From positions 512,856,686 to 512,920,685 of the forward strand of contig CM066037.1 in assembly GCA_033557465.1 (NCBI GenBank): 64,000 nt of DNA, given 5' to 3'. Positions 32,505-42,260 of this stretch are shown here, in pieces (positions within the stretch are counted from its first letter, which is position 1; each line of letters starts with the position of its first letter). The notes under the pieces were generated by a model that saw nothing but the letters and a program-made list of their open reading frames with translations, ran no database searches and had not been told where the DNA came from. The DNA comes from Ichthyophis bannanicus. Its lineage: Eukaryota > Chordata > Amphibia > Gymnophiona > Ichthyophiidae. Both the position numbers and the translations under genes were made by a program.

Positions 32505-32639
32505 TTCAAGGGCTGGAGAAGTTGGATTGTAAGTATCCAGCCAGTCTCTAAGTTTTTGTTAAATTTAGGTAGGCCCTTATAGTCTTGAAAGAAAACAGAC
32601 ACATTAATATAAAGATGCAGACAGCAATCCAGCAGTGAG

Positions 32640-33553
32640 ATGGCGGCTATCCGGTCTTTTCAATTGAGTGCCACATGTATGATTATCTTCCAATTGGTGA
32701 GAGGTAATATTTGTGCACTTGGTGCAAAGAGTTCCTGGCTCTCAGAAAATGAGTCTGATCTCTGGAGGCTTGAGGAGCTGAGGAAGACGGAAAGGTACAT
32801 AGAAAAGTCCTACAGGAACATAGCACAAATGTCCTGCCTTTGTGCTGCCGTGGAGGAGAGGGGTCACCTGGAAGGAAAGCATCATTTTGGTGTGATGGGA
32901 AATAATTCTGTAGTCAGAACCCACCCTCCAGGGGATGCAATATCCTCTCACACTGAGGATGTGTCACAAGGTGCTTCTGCCCAGGAGGGAAGAGTTAGGA
33001 TGGCTATTTTAGTTGGTGATTCAAGCATGCGGTATGGTTACAGATCCTATGCATCACCTAGATAGGATTCCAGACAGTGTTGAATAGAAGCTGGTTGTCT
33101 CAGTACATTTGGGCACCAACAACATAGGAAAGCATGTCGGAGGGAGGTTCTGTAAGCCAAATTTTGGCTTTTTGGGTAGAAAGTTGAAATTTGAGATCTC
33201 CAGAGTAGCATGATCCCTTTTCCATGTGCAGGACCCAACAGCCAGGCAGAACTCAAGAGTCTTGTTGCATGGATAAGACACTGGTGCAGGGAAGACAACT
33301 TTTAGATTTCTCAGAAACTGGGCAACATTCTGGGGAAGAGGGGGGGGGGGCTTTTTCAGAAGTATGGGTTCCATCTTAATGAGGGTGGAACCAGGCTGTG
33401 GTATGAATCTTTAAAAAGAACAGAGTGCAACTTTCAGCTTTTCCCCAATATCTAATTTAAGAGTCACCCAGGAGAGCTTGGTTTGGAATAATGCATCTTT
33501 GAAGGATACTAACAAAACAAGGAAAGTGGTTACAACAAAGGTAAAAGTAGTCC
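32640..33553 (+). pseudogene. CR1-A-like ORF1 (N-terminal and esterase part), broken
   Basis: The frame 32640-33065 starts MAAIRSFQLSATCMIIFQLV and contains a helical Glu/Lys-rich segment, then RMAILVGDSSMRYGYRS, where GDS corresponds to the GDSL box. After a frame change the sequence encodes VHLGTNNIGKHVG (about 33098-33140), the TNN block, and then a segment matching NWATFWGRGG (near 33310-33345). Beyond 33440 it parallels 7670-7770 of the CR1-A copy (aatgcatctttgaaggatac). It ends abruptly at about 33553, where an L2-type 3' end begins. Frameshifts and a G-run at 33340-33350 break the frame. Confidence 0.75.
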
Positions 33554-33915
33554 AGATCCTTAAGGACTTCAGGAAGCTGCTCAAAACTACACTCTTCATA
33601 GAACATTATGGTGACATCACGTGACCTGACCAACAGCCCCTACAGTTTGCATCCCAAGCGTTACTGCCCTCTCCTCTGCGCCCACCCCCCTTCCCACCTT
33701 ACTCTGTGCTGTCCCCTTGTATACAGTACCTTGTATATAGCTCACTCTGTAACTAGCTCACCAAGAAATCATTTATACATTACCAACACACGCACGCACA
33801 CTCACCGATAGAGCCACTGCATGCCCACACCCACTGACATTGCAACTTGATTTGGTCGAAGTGTTAACCTCTTTGATTTCAGGATAAAGTGGTATATAAA
33901 TCCTTTTAAATAAAT
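33554..33915 (+). mobile_element. L2-type LINE, 3' end only
   Basis: The first codons read LKDFRKLLKTTLFIEHY and match the last residues of L2 ORF2 at 4.8 kb (IKDLHQFKKELKTYLF). A 3' UTR follows, with a short (AC)n stretch near 33790 and ending ggtatataaatccttttaaa with one AAATA unit at about 33915. It is a strongly 5'-truncated copy joined to CR1 ORF1 sequence. Confidence 0.75.
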
Positions 33916-34009
33916 AGAGTCTGAAGTCACTAAAGGGAAGAGACTCTCCAGGCCGGTAGTGATGGGATTCCCAAGACTCTCAGGAGTTTGACCAGTGCTC
34001 ATACAAGGA

Positions 34010-34700
34010 GTGGGTGGTGGCTGATGGAAAAGGAGCTCTTGTTTGCCTGTCCTCCAGAAGGTGGAAGGATTTTGTCTACCCCAGGTTCTTTACCTGCTTC
34101 TCCAAATCGGACCTAACAGAAGTGTCGTCCTAAGGCCAGATGGGCTTTAGAAGAGGAGTCTGCTGCCCCATGTCAAAGCTAAGCCAATACCATGTCGCAG
34201 TCAACAGGACACAATCCCTGGTCACCAGATGTACCAGGTCATACATGGCATCAGAAAGGAAGACCATAGCAGACTTCAAAAGAGGGGTAGGATCAGGAGA
34301 CTGAAGCCACCAGAGGAGGACTTGAAACGTCAGGTCTGTACACACTGCCCACTGAAGAATAGCAGTTGCCGCAGCAAACTAGTTCTTCAAAAAAATCCAC
34401 CTTTGTGTCCAGAGTATCCTTTAAGGCCAGTCTGCCCTGGAACCACTGTGACCTGCGCATCCACCTTGGAAATATCAAACCATTCAATGCCTTCGTCTGG
34501 GATGGTGTGCATCATCTTATACACCCTTTGCCCCTTACCCAAGGAGTTGGGGAAATCCCACTCCCACTGGAACAGTTCCTTGAGCACCTCCTGGAAGGTA
34601 AGGACAGTAGTCTATTTCCACACCCCTTGTAGGAGGGGATGCCGCTTCGGTTCCTGCTCCATGCTTGGAGCATCCACCAAGCTCAAAGGCGATAGGAACG
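34010..34700 (-). pseudogene. DIRS gag fragment, second lineage
   Basis: Minus-strand frames (34587-34387, 34487-34293, 34345-34130) encode a gag-like segment. They hold DEGIEWFDISKVDAQVTVVP, LKDTLDTKVDFFEELV and FLSDAMYDLVHLVTRDCVLL followed by a TATWYWL segment. The order is that of the C-terminal half of DIRS-type gag proteins of vertebrates, where the last block normally reads like SASAVAARRxLWLR. No neighbouring RT or recombinase is present. The adjacent CR1-A copy begins at 34702. Confidence 0.6.
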
Positions 34701-34701
34701 G

Positions 34702-37700
34702 AAACATAAGATATGCCATACTGGGTCAGACCCAGGTCCATCAAGCCCAGTATCCTGTTTCCAACAGTGGCCAATCTAGATCATACGTACCTAGCAGTTT
34801 CCCCAAAAGAAACAGGTTCCACAATGCTTGTATTGGGTCAAGCATTGATATCCTGGGTCCCTTCTTAATAATGGTTTATGGACCTTTCCTCCAGGAACTT
34901 GTCCAAACCTTTTTTAAATCCAGCTACACTAACAGCCTTTACTACATCCTCCGGTAACAAATTCCAGAGTTTGATTACACGTTGAGTGAAAAAATATTTT
35001 CTTTTATTAGTCTTAAATAGTTTACCCTGTTGCTTCATTGCATGTCCCCTAGTCTTTCCATATTCTGATAAGGTAAACAATCGATCTACGTTTACCCGTT
35101 CCACTCCGTTCATTAATTTATAGACTTCTATCATATCTCCCCTCAGCTGTCTCTTTTTCCAGGTTAAAGAGCCCTAACCTTTTTAGCCTTTCTTCATAGG
35201 GGTATCCTTCCATCCCCTTTACCATTTTGGTGGCTCTTCTCTGAACCTTTTCTAATAACGCTATATCCTTTTTAAGATACGGCGACCAGAATTGCACACA
35301 ATATTCAAGGTGCGGACTCACCATGGAATGATATAGAAGCATTATAATATCCTTTGTTTTATTTTCCATTCCTTTCCTTATGATACCTAGCATTCTATTT
35401 GCTCTCTTGACCACCGCTGCACACTAGGCAGAGGGTTTTAACATGTTATCCACAATGACGCCTAAATCCTTTTCCTGGTTGGTGGTTCCTAATGTGGAAC
35501 CTTGCATCGTGTAACCATGGTTTGGGTTGTTCTTCCCTAGGTGCATAACTTTGCACTTGTCCACATTAAATTTCATCTGCCATTTTGATGCCCAGTCTTC
35601 CAATTTATCAAGATCCTCTTGCAATTTTCCACAATCCTCTTGGGTTTTAACAACTTTAAATAGTTTTCTGTCATCTACAAATTTGATAATCTCACTTGTT
35701 ATTCCCTTTTCCAGGTCATTTATGAATATGTCAAAAAGCAGCGGACCCAGCACAGATCGCTGAGGTACACCACTATTCAGCTTTCTCCATTGGGAAAATT
35801 GGCCATTTAGCCCTACCCTCTGCTTTCTATCTTTTAACCAGTTCCTAATCCACAATAGTACACTGCCTCCTATCCCATGACTCTTTAGTTTTGCCAAAAG
35901 TCTTTGATGAGGGACCTTGTCAAAGGCTTTCTGAAAGTCCAAATACACTATATCAACTGACTCACCTTTGTCTACCTATTTATTCACACCTTCAAAAAAA
36001 CATAACAGATTAGTAAGACCAAGATCTTCCTTGTCTAAAGCCATGTTGGCTGTCTCCCATTAAGCCATGACTATCTACATGTTCAGCAATTTTGTTCTTT
36101 ATGATGGTTTCTACCATTTTTCACGGTACTGATGTCAGGCTCACCACTCTGTAGTTTCCCAGATCACCCCTGGAACCATTTTTAAATATTGGCATTACGT
36201 TTGCCATCCTCCAATCTTCAGGTATTATAGATGATTTTAATCAAGGTTCACATTTTACTAATAGCAGGCCTGCAATCTCATATTTGAGTTCTTTCAACAT
36301 CCTTGGATGTATATTATCCGGCCCAGGTGACTCTTCAGTTTATCTAATAGTTTTAATATATCTTCCCAATGTATTGATATTTCCTTCAATTCTTCTGCAC
36401 CTTTAAATACCACTTCAGTCATGGGTAACATTCCTACATCTTCCTCAGTAAAGACGGAAGCAAAGAATTCATTCAGTCTCTCTGCTGTCGCCTCTTAGTG
36501 CCCCTTTACCCCTCTATCATCTAATGGACCAACTGCCTCTCTCACAGATTTTTTGCTACGAATGTACTTGAAAAAGTCTTTATTATGCGTTTTTGCTTCC
36601 ACAGCAAGCTTCTTCTCAAATTCTCCCTTTGCCTGCCTTATCAGTGCCTTGCATTTAACTTGCCAGTGCTTGTGCTGTTTCCAGTTTGTCATTTGGCTCT
36701 TTTTTCCATTTCCTGAAAGATGCTTTTTTGGCAATAGCCTCTCTGACCTCACCTTTAAACGATGCTGGCAGTTTTTTGGACTTCCTTCCACTTTTCTTAA
36801 AGCGTGGCATACAGCTATTCTAGGCTTCCAAGATAGTATTTTTTAACACCCAAGCTTGATGTCTTTAACCTTTGCAACTGCTCCTTTTAGTTTTTTCTTA
36901 ACTGTTTTTCTCATTTTATCGTAGTCTCCCTTTTGAAAGTTAAAAGGTAGTAGTGTGGATTTCCTTACTGTCCCTCTACTAATGAATTCAAACGTGATCA
37001 TGCTATGATCACTATTGCCAACTGGTCCCAGCACCCTTATCTCTTGCACCAGATCTGGTGTTCTACTAAGGACTAGGCCCAATATGACTTCCCCTCTAGT
37101 TGGTTCATGAACCAGCTGCTCCAAGAAGCAGTCATTTATTTCATCTAGGAAATTTATCTCCCTAGCATGTCCTGCCATGATACTGACCCAATTGATACCG
37201 GGGTAACTGAAATCACTCATTATTATTACTGTGCTGTAACTTTTGTTAGCTTCCTTGATTTCTTTGAGCATTTCATCATCCATTTGTTCATTCTGGCCAG
37301 GCGGTTGGTAGTACACCCCCACTGCCATCCCCTTCCCCTTTATACATGGAATTTCAATCCATAGAGATTCTACAGCAAATTGTGTTTCCTGTAAAACTTT
37401 AATCCTTTCTGACTCAATGCCCTCTCTAACATAGAGTGCAGCCCCTTCACCAATTTGTTGAGCTCTATCATTATGATATAGTTTGTACCCAGGAATCACA
37501 GTGTCTTACTGGTTGTCCTCCTTCCACTATGTCTCTGAGATTCCAATCATATCTAACCTCTCATTTAGTGCTATATATTCTAACTTTCCCATTTTATTGT
37601 TTAGACTTTTAGCATTTGCATATAAACATTTCAGAGACTGTATTTTATTCATTATTAAGCTGGGTACTGGTAGGCATGGGTAATTTTGGGATCTTTAAGC

Positions 37701-37823
37701 TCTGTCTGCTCCATACTCGAGGGCATTTGGGCTACTTTACTCTTTCTTTTGGAACCTCTGCTTTTGATAGTATCCTTCAAAGATACATTCTTCTGAACCA
37801 TGTGCTCTTGTGTGACTGTCAGG
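34702..37823 (-). mobile_element. CR1-A LINE, long copy
   Basis: The 3' terminus (reverse complement of aacataagatatgccatact) is at 34702. The copy reaches through RT, linker and endonuclease to about 37823, just upstream of ORF2, where the sequence matches 7695-7720 of the other long copy. It is thus about 3.1 kb and lacks most of ORF1. It is collinear with 7700-10822 and shares the same divergence pattern. No target duplication was seen. Confidence 0.9.
34865..37700 (-). pseudogene. CR1-A ORF2: endonuclease-reverse transcriptase (broken)
   Basis: Frames in order on the minus strand: 37499-36843 (endonuclease: SLWIEIPCIKGKGMAVGVYY, STVIIMSDFSYPGINW, GNSDHSMITFEF), 36791-36495 (linker), decayed RT start near 36480-36000, 35948-35424 (DFQKAFDKVPHQRLLAKLKS, GPLLFDIFINDLEKGI, KFVDDRKLFK at the catalytic box, KFNVDKCKVMHLGKNNPNHG), 35414-35118 and 35134-34865 (C-terminal domain ending EERSINHY). 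The catalytic box reads F-V-D-D as in the copy at 3.1 kb, whereas the copy at 9.8 kb has F-A-D-E. Several frameshifts are present. Confidence 0.88.
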
Positions 37824-38109
37824 GTCTTATCTCCTGGAACAGGCAGACACCATGGGCCATCTCATTAGCCTCTGATGGTGAGAGTATTGTATTTTCACAC
37901 AAAGAGTGTGGGATTTCCCTATTGCCTATTGAAGGTCCTTTGTTGATCTGAGACATATTCTCCCCTTTCTCTTCTTTTTTTGGGTCCAATATTAAATACC
38001 ATATACGTTTTGATAAATAGGAAAAAAAATCACTCCATTAAATTGAGTGGCAATTCAATGCAAAGCAAAGCTTCTGCCAAATGGCAGAGGAATAACAGTT
38101 TTCAAAGTG
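37824..38109. other. Gap between CR1-A and pogo-like element
   Basis: No gene visible; T-rich stretch near 37970-37980. Possibly the 5' part of the pogo-like element begins within it. Confidence 0.45.
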
Positions 38110-39063
38110 TGTTTCACTTGGATTTCTAGCTTCATAAAAAGAAATGGACTTTCAGTAAGAATAAGAACCACTGTAGCCTAGTGCCTTTTGTGTGACTGGC
38201 AGTAAAAGATGATCAATTTCTGTGAACTTGTCTGCAAAGAAATATCTGAACTCTGTAGTGGATGTTGTAAAGATGGATGAGGTTCTGTTGTCTTTCAATA
38301 TCGTAGCCACTGGGACTATAGCTGCTTCAGGTACAAAAACTGTAGCCATTACAACCCCTGGGCATGAGAGGGCCTGCTGCACTGTAGTCCTTGGATGCAC
38401 TGTGTGTGAGGTGAAATTAAAGTTGATGGTAGTTTTCAAGAGAGTTATCATGCCCTGTGAAAAACTGCCCACTGGTGTAGTGGTCAATTGCAGTAAGATG
38501 GGATGGGATGAACTGTGACCTTATGAAAGTATGGGTAGATGAATGTTATAGGGCCAAGCAGTGGGGATTCTTTTTGAAGATGTCCTTACTAATTTTTGAT
38601 GCCAAGGCTGCCCCCAATGAAATAAAACATTCAAAATTATATTAACTTTACTGGTGTCCACATAGCTATAATACCTGGTGGCCCTACCTACAAGCTATAG
38701 CCATTGGTTAACCATCCCTTTACGATGCTCATGAGAAGAGAGTGAGATGATTGGATGCAGTCTTGGATTTATAGCATTGGGGTGACTACAGCAGGTGAGG
38801 TTTTTGGAAGTCTGCAAGTGGATAGCTTCTGCTTGGAGGAAAATAACACCAGAATCCATCTGCAACAGCCTCAGAAAGGCTGGGATTATCTACCAGCAGA
38901 ATGTGACACATTAGGATACTGATGGCAGTGAAGACAATGACATCATTTCAGAAAGGACAGAAGAGCATCTGGAGGTGGCCCTTAGCTATTTCAATGATGA
39001 CAATGAGGAGGTAATGGACTTTGGAGGGTTTGAGGAGTCTGATGATGATTATTATTATGATTA
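38110..39063 (+). pseudogene. pogo/Tigger-type DDE transposase remnant
   Basis: The frame 38222-38518 contains KMDEVLLSFNIVATGTI, matching the MDE/ADE block with the first catalytic Asp of pogo-type transposases. It is followed by GTKTVAITTPGHERACCTVV, VVFKRVIMPCEKLPTGVVVN and the CSKMGWDEL region. After frame breaks, DLMKVWVDECYRAKQWGF is readable at about 38519-38575 and a piece like IPGG near 38670. An acidic C-terminus, LSYFNDDNEEVMDF followed by GGFEESDDDYYYD, ends at a TAA at about 39063. The DNA-binding N-terminus is missing and several stops occur between 38640 and 38960. No terminal repeats were identified. In a genome of this type such a gene could also be a domesticated copy, but the breaks speak against it. 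Confidence 0.78.
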
Positions 39064-40929
39064 AACTAAAATTGGCCTATTCTCAGATCACTTTGAGTGA
39101 CAACAGTGTGCTGTATGGAGTTATATCTTTAAGCACCATTTGTCAAGGTAGAGATTAAAAAAAGGAACTGTCCTTAAAGTGAAGGAGATGCTGCATTACT
39201 AGGATTTACAAAGTTATTTAAATTCAAGGTTTACAAAATAAATAGCAAGCTGCTGTTAAGAAAATCAATTTCATTTGTTCTAGTGACATGAGCCTGTCTA
39301 TAGTACACTTGTAGAACTAACATGTGTGTTATGTGTAAAAATATGGTACTACTTCCTCCACACCAACCATCTCAATATAAGCCCCAGTCCAAATCTCAGC
39401 TGATCCCCATGAGGGGGGCATCTCTTGCTGGGGATGCTTATCCATCAATCAACCAGGGTTTTTGCTCTTAACCTGCCCCCTCCAAAGACTACTGTAAAAG
39501 GAAAAGAATCTCGGAGAGGACAATCTGAACTCCAGAAGCTTTCCTCATGGAAATGAACCCCCTACACAAGATGGCATAGTTGCCATCAATCCTCCAGGGG
39601 ATGGGGAGGCCCACAATACGCCGGCTGCACATCCTTACCTGTAGTGCCATCTGCCACCTCCTTCCCTGAGATAGGCAAGGTTGGACTAACTGCAAGAGGG
39701 GAGTAGGTGTTCCAGGGATGACTTGGAAGCAGCTATGCAATAAGGGTAGAGTCCCAGAGTCCAGATGCTAGAGATAAGGTGCCTCGCTTGCCACAGGCCA
39801 AACATTTCTTTTGGAAGAAGATATAGAGAATTAAGACAAGTATCACAACAGCGGATGCTAAGGCTGCAACGGCCCAGGTGTGTGTTAACTACATTTTTAC
39901 TGCAATGTACATTACAGGTAGGAACTGCTTGGCATATGCAAATTAAAAAATGCTACAAGTGTGTGTGCAGAAAACCCCCACACCGTGCAAACAGTTGACA
40001 GCAATGCACGCTGACTGACTTGGGAGGCTCCAACCAGGACAATGCTGAGGTCAAGCCTTGGTCCCCACCCCCTTTAAGAGCCCTGGCACAGGCTCCATGC
40101 TGGGCTTAGCTCTACTCCCCTGCAACCGTTTCTCTGGCTTGCCAGCAGTACGTTTAAGGTGACTGGCAGGCAGATTCCTCTGTGAGCCTTCTGTACTCTT
40201 CCTGCTATGGCTACTAAAAAGGCTAGTCTAGTGGAGCCTCTCAGGTAGTGCTCAAGTGAGAGAGTCACTCTCAAAGTGGTTTGTCATGAGTATTTTTATT
40301 AATCTTTTCCTTGCCATTCGTCAGAGAACAGAAAATCTATCTACCATCTAGAATAAAAAAAAAATACTGAAGGGCCCTCTGGTGGCTGAGGCCAATAGAA
40401 GCAGGGGCGTGATGTCATTGAAACTTGGGCTTTTCGACGGGGGGGGGGGGGGGGGGGGGGGGGGGGGAAATATGCGTCTAACACCTGGCTGCTGTGCCTT
40501 CTCCGTGCAGTGTGATGTTATTTGATTGTCACTATTAATGTTTTGTAAATTCTCTTTTGTATCACTTTGGTAAACTTTCCCTTTTGGTCACGTCTTTTTC
40601 ATTCCAGCATTCCTTCCCCTTTCAGGTAGCGATTATAGTACCTCTGCTACTGCAACGGCCGTTCATTTTTTCCCTTCTATAACAGCATCTAGCACCTATA
40701 TCTATTTTCATTACTATGTCTTTCCTAGGAATTAATTTTTCAGAACAATAGGGTTGCCACCCTCGAACAAAATTTACCTGCCCTTGGACATAACACTCCA
40801 AGAGCAAACTGTGGCGCTAGGTGCCTGTCTCCCTTTGTATTCTACCAGTGAGCAGTTGTGTGGGTGGAAGAGTTTTAAGTCACTGTACAAAGAAACCCTC
40901 GCCTCGAATGCCTCATTTTTCGGTAGATG
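39064..40929. other. Intergenic stretch upstream of the PAWR promoter
   Basis: I see no gene here. Short frames on both strands do not resemble known families. A run of 29 G at 40439-40467 is the longest homopolymer in the window. GC content rises from about 40900 into the promoter region. Confidence 0.55.
40439..40467 (+). repeat. G29 homopolymer
   Basis: A run of 29 consecutive G about 500 bp upstream of the CpG-rich promoter. Such tracts are unstable in length and prone to assembly error, so the exact count should not be trusted. It could form G-quadruplexes. Confidence 0.85.
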
Positions 40930-40979
40930 CACCAACGGTCAGCTAGTAGTGGCCTAAGAGCGACCACACCGCAGACGAC

Positions 40980-41185
40980 GACGCTTTCGGACTCCCTCGG
41001 CCGTTTCCGGCAGCGCTTCGGCCCGGCCCCTTCCTCTCCTCCTCCTCCTGCTGCCCGGGCTCGCAAAGAAGCAGCGGCGCGCGCGGCGGGTTCCTGGGAC
41101 GCGGAGAAGGCGCGCGGCTGCACACCTGGTGGAAGAGGCGAAGGCGAGGAGCGCGAGCGCATTGCAGTTGCCGCCACCCGGCGAG
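40980..41185 (+). other. PAWR: Probable non-coding exon 1 of PAWR
   Basis: A consensus 5' splice site, gcgag|gtgagt, lies at 41185/41186. A polypyrimidine tract and 3' splice site, ccctctctcacacag|gtt, lies at 41655/41656, just before the coding exon. Mammalian PAWR has a non-coding first exon followed by an exon holding the start codon, which supports this reading. The exon's 5' end is unknown and 40980 is a guess. Without transcript data, a longer unspliced leader remains possible. Confidence 0.5.
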
Positions 41186-41691
41186 GTGAGTTCCGGCCGG
41201 ACGTAGCCCAGTACCGAGGTCCCTCGCCTCCCACCTCCACCTCCTCGGAGCGACTTCGGCGCTTTAGCGAGACCGTGCGCACTTGTTGCCTGGCGTTGGG
41301 AGCGGACGTTGCCTGTGCCAGGCGCGCTGTAGCGAGGGCTGCTTTTTTGTTCTCTCTGGGCGCGCTGTATCCCTCCCCGTTTCCAGACGCGTTATTATAG
41401 AAAGTCAGCTTTTTATCCCGCTCCCCGGCTGCGCTATACCGTACTGCCTTTTCCTTCCCCCCTCCTTAATGAGGTGTGCGTCTCCTTTCAGCGCTTATTC
41501 ACCCCCTGCACTGTCGCGCAGTAGTGAGGTGCGCCTCCGTGTAGCGCTCGTAGCCTTCCCCGCCCCCGCCTAGTGAACAGGTCTCCTCCCTCCCGGCGCG
41601 CTCTGTGGCCCCTCGCGCAGACAGTGTTGACTCTGCCCTTCCCTCTCTCACACAGGTTGCCAGCGTTCGTCCTCTCCCGGTCCCCGCCGTC

Positions 41692-41706
41692 ATGCTCCGC
41701 GCCTGA
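41692..41706 (+). other. Four-codon upstream ORF in the PAWR leader
   Basis: ATG-CTC-CGC-GCC-TGA lies 43 bp upstream of the main start, within the exon that begins at 41656. The context gtcATGc is weak (no purine at -3, C at +4). The main ATG has A at -3 and G at +4. It could lower or tune translation of PAWR. It is seen in sequence only; use is unproven. Confidence 0.5.
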
Positions 41707-41749
41707 TCCCGCCCTCGGACGGAGCAGCGAGCCCGCGACCGCCGACAGA

Positions 41750-42238
41750 ATGGCGAGCGGTGGCTTTCGAAGCAGCAGCGCCACCACGGACTTCCTCGAG
41801 GAGTGGAAGGCGAAGCGCGAGAAGATGAGGGCCAAAGCGCAGGGAGAGGGCAGCGGGGCCCCCAGCATCACCGCCGAGGGCAGCTGGAAGCCGGGCCCCG
41901 CAGCCCCCGAGTTGAATAATAACAGTGCGCCTCCTGGCGCCCCCGCCCTGCTCAAACCTGTCAACAGGAGGACAGCGGCGGAGGAGGAACCGGCTCCCTG
42001 CAGGAAGGGTCCGGAGAAAGCGAGCACGACGCCGGCTGCGGCAGGGGTCCCTCCGCAACAGGCCCAGGACGGGCCGGAGGTCTGCACTACTGACGGCAAG
42101 GATTCCCCCCCAGCAAGGGCCAAAGACAAGGGCAAGAGCTCTGGGCCCAGCGCTAGGAAGGGCAAGGGGCAGATCGAGAAGAGGAAGCTGAGAGAGAAGA
42201 GGAGATCCACGGGTGTGGTGAACATCCCTTCTACAGAG
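41750..42238 (+). CDS. PAWR: PAWR (Par-4), first coding exon, 163 codons
   Basis: PAWR is a pro-apoptotic leucine-zipper protein that binds WT1 and atypical PKC, acts in nucleus and cytoplasm and can be secreted. This exon encodes residues 1-163 and ends in phase 0 at a consensus donor, cagag|gtaagg. Visible parts are TTDFLEEWKAKREKMRAK (12-29), which includes the first nuclear localisation signal; ELNNN (54-58), the peptide through which Par-4 binds the SPRY domains of SPSB1/2/4; a low-complexity Ala/Pro-rich middle; and KGKSSGPSARKGKGQIEKRK (127 onwards), leading through REKRRSTGVVNIP. The last part is the start of the SAC domain with the second localisation signal. Thr154 in RRST matches the PKA site. 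The leucine zipper lies in later exons outside the window. I chose the ATG at 41750 for its strong Kozak context and the family N-terminus MASGGFRSS; the open frame continues upstream to 41573, but that part crosses the splice acceptor. Confidence 0.95.
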
Positions 42239-42260
42239 GTAAGGGCACGAACGTGGGGCA

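Larger units (their letters stand above)
28971..32620 (-). mobile_element. CR1-B LINE, nearly full length
   Basis: A 3.6-kb minus-strand CR1 with ORF1 (32504-31890), ORF2 (31884-29038) and a 3' UTR ending at about 28971 in the reverse complement of agaaacatagatacatgatg. ORF1 and ORF2 are almost end to end. This is the most complete non-LTR element in the window. Breaks are few: one disruption in the endonuclease between 31447 and 31301 and one near 29620. The ORF1 start (before 32504) may be missing. No target duplication was identified. Confidence 0.9.
40930..42260 (+). promoter_or_regulatory. PAWR: CpG island and promoter of PAWR
   Basis: From about 40940 the sequence becomes strongly GC- and CpG-rich (cggccgtttccggcagcgct, gcgcgcgcggcg), in sharp contrast to the AT-rich surroundings. 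This continues through the first coding exon and stops near 42260. I see no TATA box. A dispersed-start CpG-island promoter is the likely type. The exact transcription start cannot be read from sequence. Confidence 0.8.

Noticed and set aside
34229..34957. 242-codon plus-strand frame as a host gene
   Set aside because: It lies opposite a DIRS gag fragment and runs into the 3' end of a CR1 copy; it is a shadow frame.
39489..39740. Harbinger-like transposase remnant on the minus strand
   Set aside because: A loose resemblance to a Harbinger core segment rests on a few residues; no second block or terminal repeats were found.
41573..41749. Upstream extension of the PAWR reading frame (59 more codons)
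   Set aside because: It crosses a good polypyrimidine tract and splice acceptor at 41655, has no similarity to Par-4, and the ATG at 41750 has a strong context and the family N-terminus.
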